Origin: Candidatus Crickella merdequi
GTDB taxonomy: Bacteria; Bacillota; Clostridia; Peptostreptococcales; Anaerovoracaceae
DNA length: 64,000 nucleotides
Assembly: GCA_018064645.1 (NCBI GenBank)
Contig: JAGHUT010000045.1
Location: 1-64,000, forward strand
Direction: 5' to 3'
The translations under genes were made by a program, and so were the position numbers. Shown here piece after piece: positions 38,599 to 47,220 of this stretch. Positions within the stretch are counted from its first letter, which is position 1. Every line of letters begins with the position of its first letter. The notes under the pieces were generated by a model that saw nothing but the letters and a program-made list of their open reading frames with translations, was not told the DNA's origin and did no database searches.

Positions 38599-38670
38599 GC
38601 TGTCCCGCCGACTGCCGATGTCCTGGACCAACACGAGCTGTCCCGCCGACGTCGATGTCCTGGACCAACA
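38599..38670. repeat. Direct repeat, 2 copies, period 38 bp
   Basis: GCTGTCCCGCCGACtgcCGATGTCCTGGACCAACA / GCTGTCCCGCCGACgtCGATGTCCTGGACCAACA. Confidence 0.85.
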
Positions 38671-38700
38671 GAAAAGGGCTCGCTTATGCGAACCCTTTTT
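38671..38700. terminator. Terminator next to the hydrogenase gene 3' end
   Basis: AAAAGGGcTCGCttatGCGAaCCCTTTTT. Confidence 0.75.
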
Positions 38701-38731
38701 GCTTACCTATTCATTTACGCATTCTGCCAGC

Positions 38732-40456
38732 CTACAGACTCCACTTTGTCTGGTCTGTATGAAGCAGATGATGTGACTTCTCTGACAGTGGCTCGCCGAA
38801 GTACTCTTCGTACATTGCAGCGACCTCCTTGTTCTCGTGAGAATAACGGATTGCGTTGCTCTCATCAAGGGCATTCAGGATATCACCTCTGTCATGTGCC
38901 AGTTCAAGGCCATCGTGGATAGGCTGACCGCCACCACCGGCACATCCGCCTGGGCAGGCCATGATTTCAACGAAATCAACATCAGTCTTGCCCTTGAGAA
39001 TTGACTGGATGAGCGCATCTGCATTTGCAAGACCGCTGGCTACAGCTGTTCTGACTGTTGTGCCGCCAACCTCGTAGCTGGCTTCAGACCACGCCTGTCC
39101 CGGATTGTCGTATTTTTTGAATGCTGCAGGATCTGGATTCTTTCCCTCTACCAGGAATGCCGCACTTCTGAGGGCTGCCTCCATAACGCCGCCTGTTCCT
39201 CCGAAGATTACAGCGGCACCGGTGCCGGAGCCGAGAGGTGAATCGAAAGGAATCTCCTCGAGGGATGCAATATCAACAGGTCTCAGAAGTCTTGTAAGTT
39301 CACGGGTTGTGAGAACAAGGTCAACATCCTTGATTCCGCCTTCAGCATCAACATCCTGAACCTCAGGAACATCACACTCATACTTCTTAGCTGTACAAGG
39401 CATGATCGAAATGCAGAAAATCTTCGACGGATCTACACCGTTTTTCTCTGCGAAATAACTCTTTGTTACTGCACCGAACATCTGCTGTGGTGACTTAGCT
39501 GATGAGAGCTGTCCAACCAGCTCTGGATACTTGATTTTTATGAATCTTACCCAGCCTGGGCAGCATGAAGTGAACATTGGAAGCTTTGCATCTTTGTCGC
39601 CCAGCTTCTTAAGAAGCTCTGAACCCTCTTCCATGATTGTGAGGTCGGCAGTGAAGTTTGTATCGAATACGTAGTCGACGCCAAGGGACTTGATTGCCGC
39701 AGCCATTCTGCCCTCTGTTGCCAGCTCTGCCGGCAGGCCAGCAGCCTCGCCGTATGCTGAACGTACAGCAGGCGCAACCTGAACAACTGTAATCATGTCA
39801 GGATCCTCTACTGCATCGTAGAATTTCTTTGTGTCATCTCTTACATAGAGCGCACCAGTTGGACAGTGAGTGATGCACTGGCCGCAAAGTGCGCAAATCT
39901 CCAGAAAATGCTTCTTGGCCGGATTGATTCCCACCTTCGCGTTTTTTCCTGTTCCCAGGAGATCCCACACATTCATGCCCTGGACTCTATCGCATACGTT
40001 GATGCAGCGGAAGCACTGAATGCACTTTGAGTTATCTCTCTCAAGGATTCTGCTTGACTTCCATCTGTTAGGTCTTGCATCAACCTCCTCGATGTGGCGG
40101 GTCATGTTGAGTTCCTTCGCAACCTCCTGAAGCTGGCAGTTGCCGTCTCTTACGCATGAGAGACAGTCTGTCTTGTGCTGCGAGAAGATAAGTTCAAGAT
40201 TAATTCTTCTAGCGTATCTTGTGCTCTTTGTATCTGTGTGAACAACCATGCCCTCCTCGCACTCTGTGTTGCAGGAAGCCATCAGCTTGTCCACGCCTTC
40301 AATCTCCACGAGACAGATTCTGCACGCAGCAACCTCGTTGAGCTCCTTGAGGTAGCACAGTGTAGGAATGTGAATTCCATTAGCTCTTGCCGCCTCGAGA
40401 ATCGTTGTATGTTCTTCTACCGCAATCTGCTTGCCGTTAATTGTAAGATTTACCAT
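38732..40456 (-). CDS. [FeFe]-hydrogenase catalytic subunit (group A type)
   Basis: N-terminal 2Fe-2S, CxxCxxCx3C clusters and H-cluster motifs TSCCPGWVRFIKIKYPEL, MPCTAKKYE, MACPGGCAGGGGQP. Confidence 0.92.
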   Translation of the reverse strand: MVNLTINGKQIAVEEHTTILEAARANGIHIPTLCYLKELNEVAACRICLVEIEGVDKLMASCNTECEEGMVVHTDTKSTRYARRINLELIFSQHKTDCLSCVRDGNCQLQEVAKELNMTRHIEEVDARPNRWKSSRILERDNSKCIQCFRCINVCDRVQGMNVWDLLGTGKNAKVGINPAKKHFLEICALCGQCITHCPTGALYVRDDTKKFYDAVEDPDMITVVQVAPAVRSAYGEAAGLPAELATEGRMAAAIKSLGVDYVFDTNFTADLTIMEEGSELLKKLGDKDAKLPMFTSCCPGWVRFIKIKYPELVGQLSSAKSPQQMFGAVTKSYFAEKNGVDPSKIFCISIMPCTAKKYECDVPEVQDVDAEGGIKDVDLVLTTRELTRLLRPVDIASLEEIPFDSPLGSGTGAAVIFGGTGGVMEAALRSAAFLVEGKNPDPAAFKKYDNPGQAWSEASYEVGGTTVRTAVASGLANADALIQSILKGKTDVDFVEIMACPGGCAGGGGQPIHDGLELAHDRGDILNALDESNAIRYSHENKEVAAMYEEYFGEPLSEKSHHLLHTDQTKWSL

Positions 40457-42273
40457 GATGTACGACCTCCTTTGACAGCTCCCATTCCGTGATGATCGCA
40501 GCGCAGGCATCTGCCGCACTCCTGCTTAAGCTCCTGACAAGTCATGTTCTGCTCGATAAGGGTAAAATCAGATTTTCTCTCTGCTGCTTCTCTCTCCGGC
40601 AGATCGATACGTCCTGTCTTGCCGAGGATTCCAACACCCGGTGCAGGAATCTCAACATCTCTTGCTATCTCATGATGGAAGCCTAGAGCCTCGTCGATAT
40701 TTGCTGCAGCAGTCTTGCCGGCTTCGATAGCTCTGATGATTGTTGCAGGACCATCTACACAGTCTCCGCCTGAGAAAATCATTCCGCTGTCGCCGATGAG
40801 TGTGTTGAAGCCTGCAAGGATTTTTCCTCTGTTAGTAGGAACGCCGGCCTGAGCGAAATCGCCTGAATCGATAGCCTGTCCAATGGCAGCGATAACATAA
40901 TCGCACTCGAGAGTAACTTCAGGCTTGTCAGCCTTAACAGGCTTTGGACGACCTCTGTCATAAGCACCTGGAATCTGAGGCTGAACTACAAGAGCTTTTA
41001 CTTTGCCCTCTTCGTCTGTCTCAATGCGAACAGGAGCCATCATTGGCATTACTTCGCAGGTCTCAGCGATTGCGCCTTCAACCTCTTCAGGAAGAGCTGT
41101 CATATCGCTGATTCTACGACGGTATACGCATGTAACCTTCTCTGCGCCAAGACGCATTGCGGTTCTTGTGCAGTCCATAGCTACGTTGCCGCCGCCGATG
41201 ATTGCAACCTTCTTGCCCTTGAAGTCAGGACGGTTGCCGTCTCCCATTGCTCTTAGAAGGGCTACAGCGGAGAGCACGTTCTCAGCATTCTCTCCCTCGA
41301 TGCCCAGTGTGTTAGCTGCGTGAGCACCGATTGAAAGGTAGATTGCGTCGTACTCCTCCTTCATCTTAGCGAACTTCTCACTGTCGATAGCGTAATCAGT
41401 CTTTGCAACGACACCGGTCTTGAGAATTGCGTTGATATCGGCATCAAGATACTCATTAGGAAGTCTGTATCTTGGAATTCCATATCTCATCATTCCGCCA
41501 AGCTGAGATCTTTTATCAAAAACATCTACCTGGTGTCCCATAAGCTGCAGGAAGTACGCAGTAGTAAGGCCTGAGGGACCTCCGCCGACAACGGCAATTT
41601 TCTTGCCTGTTGAAGGCATACACTCTGGTGGCGCAACCTCGCCGGCACCCTCAACTACAGCTCTCTTGATTCCGCGAATATTAACTGATGCGTCCACGAT
41701 ATTTCTTCTGCATACATGCTCACATGGGTGCTCACATACGAGAGCGCAGGCAGCAGGAAAAGGATTGTCGTAGCGGATAACCCTAACGGCATCCTCATAT
41801 CTTCCTTCCTTAGCCAGAGCAATGTAGCCTGGAATATCAACATGTGCAGGGCATCCTGCAACACATGGAATCGGTTTAAAGGAAGCGATACACTTGCCCT
41901 TTTTGACATGTGACTCAATGTCATCCATAATTGCTTCAATTGAATTGAAAATCGCCTCTGCTGACGCAGAACCGATTGCGCAGTCAGCACTGATCTTAAT
42001 GCTCTCAAGAAGATCCTTGAGTTCTTTGATGTCTGACTCCTGGCCATCACCAACCTCAATTCTCTCGAGCATCTCGGCTGCCCTTGCAAGACCAATTCTG
42101 CAAGGTACGCACTTACCACAGCTCTGTGCGAGGCACTGTCTGGCATATGCCGCACACTGGCTTACCGGACAGTTACCAGCGGCCGCAACATTGCTTCCTC
42201 TGATACCAATCTGGTGAAGATCCTTCATGGAAATTTCCATGCTTGAATCACGTAGAATCTGTTGTCTACTCAT
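40450..42273 (-). CDS. NuoF-C-terminal/GltD-like FAD- and NAD(P)-binding Fe-S oxidoreductase
   Basis: SCGKCVPCRIGLARAAEML (NuoF-like SLBB/4Fe-4S tail), CVAGCPAHVDIPGYI, VVGGGPSGLTTAYFLQLMGHQVDVFD, IIGGGNVAMDCTRTAMRLGAEKVTCVYRR. Confidence 0.87.
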   Translation of the reverse strand: MSRQQILRDSSMEISMKDLHQIGIRGSNVAAAGNCPVSQCAAYARQCLAQSCGKCVPCRIGLARAAEMLERIEVGDGQESDIKELKDLLESIKISADCAIGSASAEAIFNSIEAIMDDIESHVKKGKCIASFKPIPCVAGCPAHVDIPGYIALAKEGRYEDAVRVIRYDNPFPAACALVCEHPCEHVCRRNIVDASVNIRGIKRAVVEGAGEVAPPECMPSTGKKIAVVGGGPSGLTTAYFLQLMGHQVDVFDKRSQLGGMMRYGIPRYRLPNEYLDADINAILKTGVVAKTDYAIDSEKFAKMKEEYDAIYLSIGAHAANTLGIEGENAENVLSAVALLRAMGDGNRPDFKGKKVAIIGGGNVAMDCTRTAMRLGAEKVTCVYRRRISDMTALPEEVEGAIAETCEVMPMMAPVRIETDEEGKVKALVVQPQIPGAYDRGRPKPVKADKPEVTLECDYVIAAIGQAIDSGDFAQAGVPTNRGKILAGFNTLIGDSGMIFSGGDCVDGPATIIRAIEAGKTAAANIDEALGFHHEIARDVEIPAPGVGILGKTGRIDLPEREAAERKSDFTLIEQNMTCQELKQECGRCLRCDHHGMGAVKGGRTSW

Positions 42274-42401
42274 TTTTATCCCTCTAATACATTTCCAAAC
42301 ATTATCGTACAATGCTTCTTCAGCACAAAAGAAAAAGCATCACAATAATTGTAATGCTTTTTTGTGTTTCAATCTATAATCGTTACTTCTCTAACAGTAT
42401 A

Positions 42402-43160
42402 TTAATTGTCTTTTTTGTGTACATGGTTAATCATTCCAGCCAGATATCCGGCACCGAAGCCGTTGTCAATATTAACCACCGAAACACCGCTGGCACAGGA
42501 GTTCAGCATTGAAAGAAGAGCAGACAGGCCCTCAAAAGCCGCGCCATAGCCAACACTTGTCGGCACCGCAATGACAGGACAATCCGCCATGCCCCCAACA
42601 ACGCTGGCAAGAGCTCCCTCCATACCTGCAATAGCAATAATTACAGTCGCATCCATAATAAGTTCTCTGTGGGCCATCAGCCTGTGAATTCCTGCAACGC
42701 CCACATCATACAGCCTTACGACTTCATTACCGTGGAACTCTGCCGTAACAGCTGCCTCCTCAGCCACAGGGATGTCGCTGGTGCCTCCTGTAGCGATGAC
42801 AATTTTGCCAAGCCCGCCAGGCGCTCTGCACTCACCCACATATCCAATGCGACCCTCTTTGTTATATTTGAGCTCCACCGCCGCTGCAACAGTCGCAGCC
42901 TTGTCCTCACTCATTCTTGTTATCAGCACATTCTTCTGCCCATTGCTCATCAGCGTTCTGACAATGCCGACAATCTGCTCCGCCGTCTTGCCCTCGCCGT
43001 AAACAACCTCAGAAGCCCCCTGCATCTTCTCTCGATGAAGATCAACCTTTGCGTATCCAATATCCTCGAAAGCTTTTCCCTTCAGCTTAAGCGCAGCCTC
43101 ATCCACAGAGACCTCTCCGCGCTTAACCGATTCAAGAAGCATTATAAGATCTGTTTCCAT
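42402..43160 (-). CDS. larB: LarB-like (PurE-related) nickel-pincer cofactor biosynthesis protein
   Basis: GYVGECRAPGGLGKIVIATGGTSDIPVAEEAAVTAEFHGNEVVRLYDVGVAGIHRLMAHRE...GMEGALASVVGGMADCPVIAVPTSVGYGA. Confidence 0.88.
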   Translation of the reverse strand: METDLIMLLESVKRGEVSVDEAALKLKGKAFEDIGYAKVDLHREKMQGASEVVYGEGKTAEQIVGIVRTLMSNGQKNVLITRMSEDKAATVAAAVELKYNKEGRIGYVGECRAPGGLGKIVIATGGTSDIPVAEEAAVTAEFHGNEVVRLYDVGVAGIHRLMAHRELIMDATVIIAIAGMEGALASVVGGMADCPVIAVPTSVGYGAAFEGLSALLSMLNSCASGVSVVNIDNGFGAGYLAGMINHVHKKDN

Positions 43161-43205
43161 AGCAACCTCCGTTTTAACTTCTCTATTGTATGATATAATC
43201 TCTCC

Positions 43206-43844
43206 ATGAACAATATCAAACCTGTTAAATATCTTGCTGCCTCCGCTCCTTTGGAGCTTGCAGCTTATTTGGAAAAAAACGGCTTCGCCGTCAGGCGTGT
43301 GGCGCCACTTTCCCATCTCGTCGGAGGAATCTGTGATCATCCAGACCTTCGTTACTGCCGCATGGGACTGGGTTCAGATGCGCCTGTAATTGAAGCTCCA
43401 GATGTTAAATCAGGATATCCCGAAGAAGTTGCTTTTAACGCCGCCTGCACAGGCCGTTATCTCATTTGTAACCCCCGGTATACAGCGCCTGAAATCCTTG
43501 ATTTCGACATGGAGCTTGTTGATGTGGCGCAGGGATATGCCAAATGCTCAATTGTCATAGTAGATGAGAACTCCATAATCACATACGATGATGGAATTGC
43601 CAGAAAAGCTCGCGCTCATGGTCTCGATGTTCTGACAGTGTCACCGGGCCACGTGCATCTCGACGGATATAAGACTGGTTTTATCGGAGGAGCATCCGGA
43701 CGAGTCAACGACCAGATAGTCTTCAATGGCGACTTAACTGCACATCCCGATTATGAAAGAATTAAAGATTTTATAGAGAGCAGAGGCCTTAGATGCATAT
43801 GGTTCGAAGGCTGGCCTCTCACAGACATAGGAAGCATAGTATGA
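43206..43844 (+). CDS. Conserved hypothetical protein (DUF6873-like)
   Basis: MNNIKPVKYLAASAPLELAAYLEKNGFAVRRVAP...; ATGA overlap with the next gene. Confidence 0.6.
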   Translation: MNNIKPVKYLAASAPLELAAYLEKNGFAVRRVAPLSHLVGGICDHPDLRYCRMGLGSDAPVIEAPDVKSGYPEEVAFNAACTGRYLICNPRYTAPEILDFDMELVDVAQGYAKCSIVIVDENSIITYDDGIARKARAHGLDVLTVSPGHVHLDGYKTGFIGGASGRVNDQIVFNGDLTAHPDYERIKDFIESRGLRCIWFEGWPLTDIGSIV

Positions 43845-44878
43845 AAAAACACGCAATTATTCCAATATTCATTCCTCATCTTGGGTGCCCCAACGATTGT
43901 GTTTTCTGTAATCAGCGGAAGATAACAGCTCGCACCGAAGTTCCAAGTGAGGATGATGTGCGCATGACAATTGAAGAATGGCTCACTACACTTAAGCCCG
44001 AAGAGACTGAGATTGAGATTGCTTTCTATGGCGGAAGCTTTACAGGCCTTCCAATTGATGAGCAGTCATCTTATCTATCTGTTGCGAAGGAATATCTCGA
44101 TGCGGGGATTATAACCGGAATTCATCTGTCCACAAGACCTGACTATATATCAGCAGAGATTCTTGATAACCTAAAAGCTCACGGCGTCACCACCATTGAG
44201 CTTGGTGTTCAGTCCTTTGATGATTCAGTTCTTGCCGCATCCAACCGCGGCCACGACTCATCTGTAGTCTATAAAGCCTGTGATTTAATTAAATCCTACG
44301 GGTTCAGACTTGGTATTCAGCTGATGATTGGTCTCCCTGGAGATACTCTTGAGACCTGCCTTTACTCTGCAAAGGAGACCGCAAAGCTAAGACCGGATCT
44401 GGCTCGCCTCTATCCAACAATTGTTCTCGATGACACCGAGCTTCTATCCATGTACGAGCGAGGCGCATATCAGGCTCTGACAAGAGAAGAAGCCGTCCTT
44501 CGCACCAAAGAGATGTACAAGATTCTTGACGAGACTGGCATTTACATCATGCGCGTTGGTCTTAAGAGCACAGATATAATTGGTGATGGCGGCGCAATCA
44601 ACGGTGGCACCTACCACCCGGCATTCAGGCAGCTGGTTGAATCGGCGATTATAAGAGACAAGCTGGAGCCCCAGCTTCTTAACCTTGCCAGCAGCGGAGC
44701 TGCGAGGGTAAATGTCTTCACCAACTCGGCCTGGTTCTCCAATCTGATTGGCAACAACAAGGAGAACAAGGTGTATTTTGCAGAGAAGTTCCCTTCGCTC
44801 AGTATTCGTTATGGTGTTGATAATTCCCTTAAAGATGGAGAGGTGAAGGCCAGGACATCAGCATTGACAACCCTGTAA
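43841..44878 (+). CDS. Radical SAM protein (Elp3/MiaB-type)
   Basis: MKKHAIIPIFIPHLGCPNDCVFCNQRKITAR (CxxxxxCxxC variant: CPNDCVFC); GLPGDTLETCLYSAKE. The C-terminal end may be altered by a junction near 44840. Confidence 0.85.
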   Translation: MKKHAIIPIFIPHLGCPNDCVFCNQRKITARTEVPSEDDVRMTIEEWLTTLKPEETEIEIAFYGGSFTGLPIDEQSSYLSVAKEYLDAGIITGIHLSTRPDYISAEILDNLKAHGVTTIELGVQSFDDSVLAASNRGHDSSVVYKACDLIKSYGFRLGIQLMIGLPGDTLETCLYSAKETAKLRPDLARLYPTIVLDDTELLSMYERGAYQALTREEAVLRTKEMYKILDETGIYIMRVGLKSTDIIGDGGAINGGTYHPAFRQLVESAIIRDKLEPQLLNLASSGAARVNVFTNSAWFSNLIGNNKENKVYFAEKFPSLSIRYGVDNSLKDGEVKARTSALTTL

Positions 44879-45075
44879 TCAAGGGATACAAGACTGATTC
44901 AGCTAAGTTTGAAATGAAGAATGTAACTTCAAACGACTACGTTGAGGTTGTATATACAAAGGACAGCGGAAGGCAGCCTGCTACAGATGACAATTCCCCT
45001 CTCGCTATGATGTTTGGTCTTTTCTTAGCATCATGTGCAGGAATCTACAGCCTGAGAAAGAGAAGTTTTAGATAA
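44842..45075 (+). pseudogene. Orphan 3' fragment of a cell-surface protein with C-terminal sorting-signal-like tail
   Basis: Open frame without start: GEGQDISIDNPVIKGYKTDSAKFEMKNVTSNDYVEVVYTKDSGRQPATDDNSPLAMMFGLFLASCAGIYSLRKRSFR*. Confidence 0.65.
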
Positions 45076-45131
45076 AGCTTCATACAATCAACTATTTAGG
45101 ACTAACTAGAATTGCAGCATATTGCACATGC

Positions 45132-45163
45132 AAAACGGCACCCGGAACGGGTGCCGTTTTTTA
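45132..45163. terminator. Bidirectional terminator
   Basis: AAAACGGCACCCGgaaCGGGTGCCGTTTTTT. Confidence 0.88.
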
Positions 45164-45172
45164 TAAACACAA

Positions 45173-46057
45173 TTAGTCCTTAAGTGGCTTCAGCAGCGTT
45201 ACGAAGGATGCGCTTATGAGAAGCACAATTCCTATTATAGTGTTCCACATTATGGTCTCGTGAAGTACAACAATCGCAACAAAAGGGGCAATTGCCGGCT
45301 TAATAAAGAATACCAGAGATCCCGTAGTCGCATCTGAATACTTGATTGCCAGGAAGTAGGCCAGGTAGCCAACACCCGTAACAAGAATACCCAGATATGC
45401 AATCAGCCATGGATGGTCCGCAACACCGGCAAACACAGGTCTATCTGTAGCCAGCATTATTACCAGCAGTACCGCCGAGCCGAGAATGAAGCTTGCTGCA
45501 GTCTGTGTGAACAGACCAACTCTTGCCAGCGACTGTTTTCCCATAACCGTATAAACACCGAAGGCACTTGAAGCCACAACCATCATTACGAGACCAAAGA
45601 TTGTATTGCCTTCCTGCACATCCCATGGTCTGATCATAAAGAACAGTGCTACGAACCCCATGATTACTGCAAGTCCTTTGTTCCTGTCCAGCTTCTCGCT
45701 TGTAAAAAGGTGAGCTACAAGCATCGTAAATACTGTATTAAGACATATGATCGATGCTGCAGTCGAAGCATTGCAGCCCTTGATTCCTATCTGAAAAGCC
45801 AGCATGCTTATTGGAATGCACATAACGCCGACCAGGGTCAGCCAGCCCCAGTCCTTCAGGCTAAGCTTTTCTCCCCTGGCTGTGAACTTGTCTCTATACT
45901 CTTTGATGGCAAAAGGCACAAGTACAGCTCCTCCTATTATAAATCGAAGAAATGTGAGCTGCAGAGAATCGAAGCTTGCGCCACCGATCTTCAGTGCAAC
46001 CTCCATCGTTCCGAAAAGGAACGCAGGAATGAGAATGCAAATTATTACTTTTTTCAT
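45173..46057 (-). CDS. EamA/DMT family transporter
   Basis: Multi-TM: FLFGTMEVALKIGGASFDSLQLTFLRFIIGGAVLVPFAIKEYRD. Confidence 0.85.
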   Translation of the reverse strand: MKKVIICILIPAFLFGTMEVALKIGGASFDSLQLTFLRFIIGGAVLVPFAIKEYRDKFTARGEKLSLKDWGWLTLVGVMCIPISMLAFQIGIKGCNASTAASIICLNTVFTMLVAHLFTSEKLDRNKGLAVIMGFVALFFMIRPWDVQEGNTIFGLVMMVVASSAFGVYTVMGKQSLARVGLFTQTAASFILGSAVLLVIMLATDRPVFAGVADHPWLIAYLGILVTGVGYLAYFLAIKYSDATTGSLVFFIKPAIAPFVAIVVLHETIMWNTIIGIVLLISASFVTLLKPLKD

Positions 46058-46074
46058 TAATCTATCTATACCTC

Positions 46075-47220
46075 CTACTCTATATTATTGTCCTCTTCTC
46101 TTTTCAGAAAATCCGGAACCATCTCGTCGAAGGCTGCTCTGAAGAGAGACTTGACCAATCCATCGACGATATCTCTTGTGTCCTCATCAAGGCCCTGAAT
46201 TGCATCTCTCAGCGCCTTAATCTGTCTAGGTCTCATATTACGCATATCCTGTACCGTATGTATGCCCTGACTCTTTAAGAATCCGAACAGCAACCCTACA
46301 GCCAGTTCCTTCTCTTCATCTGTTGATGACTTGAGCCACTGTGTAAGTGTTCCATCGATAAAACGACTGCTCTCTGACACGTCATCTACCTCAACGAATG
46401 CATCGCCCTCAATCTCCCAGGTAAAGGCGGCATGCTGCATAATGCCCACAGCAGAGGCCTTAACTACGGTACAAGGAATCTGGCTTTTTAGGAGCATTCC
46501 AACCACTGAAGCATGAGGAATCTGCCTGCAGATTGCAACAGGCTTCTCCTTGAGTCTTTCCTCAATCTCATGCATCGTTTCTGAGCGGAAGCCCGGTCCG
46601 TCGTGACTGTATATCTTAACAACCCTTCTGCGAATGCTGTCACAGCACATTATTCCGCCGAACACAGCCAGGTTGCCGCCCTTTGAGTGACCACCGATAA
46701 TCAGCTTCTTTGTCTCTCCCTCTGTTCCTGGACCATAGAAATGCTCTATGTATCTGACAGCCGACTTCTGCGAAGGGATTACACTCTTATATGCCAGGTC
46801 GAAGTCTTCCTCCCAGCCCAGCATATCTCCATCAGTTCCTCTGTAGCATACATAATCTGTTTCATCATCTATCTCAAAGGCTACAGCGGCAAACTGCTTG
46901 GCAGCATCATCATTATTGTTCGTATCGTTATACAGATTCTTGACCTTGATATCTCTGTATCTTCTGCTTGCATAACAGACAGTACTTAACTCTTTGTTTT
47001 TCTCATCGGTAATGCTGTCATTAAACATCGAACCGAAATACTCAGCCTTATTGAAATCCTTTACTGTGTAACCGGTCTCCGTTCTGGAAAGACCTTCTCC
47101 ATCAAGAACATCTTCCATCTTCGCATAGAAAAGCTGACAGAGAATCAGGCTGTCAATATCGCCGAAAGGCTTCTCTGCGAAAGTATTATGGTTCTGAGCT
47201 GCATATTCTATTATGTTCAT
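46075..47220 (-). CDS. DUF2974 (Mbeg1-like) lipase-like hydrolase
   Basis: VCYRGTDGDMLGWEEDFDLAYKSVIPSQKSAVRYIE...LIIGGHSKGGNLAVFGGIMC...SHDGPGF. Confidence 0.85.
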   Translation of the reverse strand: MNIIEYAAQNHNTFAEKPFGDIDSLILCQLFYAKMEDVLDGEGLSRTETGYTVKDFNKAEYFGSMFNDSITDEKNKELSTVCYASRRYRDIKVKNLYNDTNNNDDAAKQFAAVAFEIDDETDYVCYRGTDGDMLGWEEDFDLAYKSVIPSQKSAVRYIEHFYGPGTEGETKKLIIGGHSKGGNLAVFGGIMCCDSIRRRVVKIYSHDGPGFRSETMHEIEERLKEKPVAICRQIPHASVVGMLLKSQIPCTVVKASAVGIMQHAAFTWEIEGDAFVEVDDVSESSRFIDGTLTQWLKSSTDEEKELAVGLLFGFLKSQGIHTVQDMRNMRPRQIKALRDAIQGLDEDTRDIVDGLVKSLFRAAFDEMVPDFLKREEDNNIE

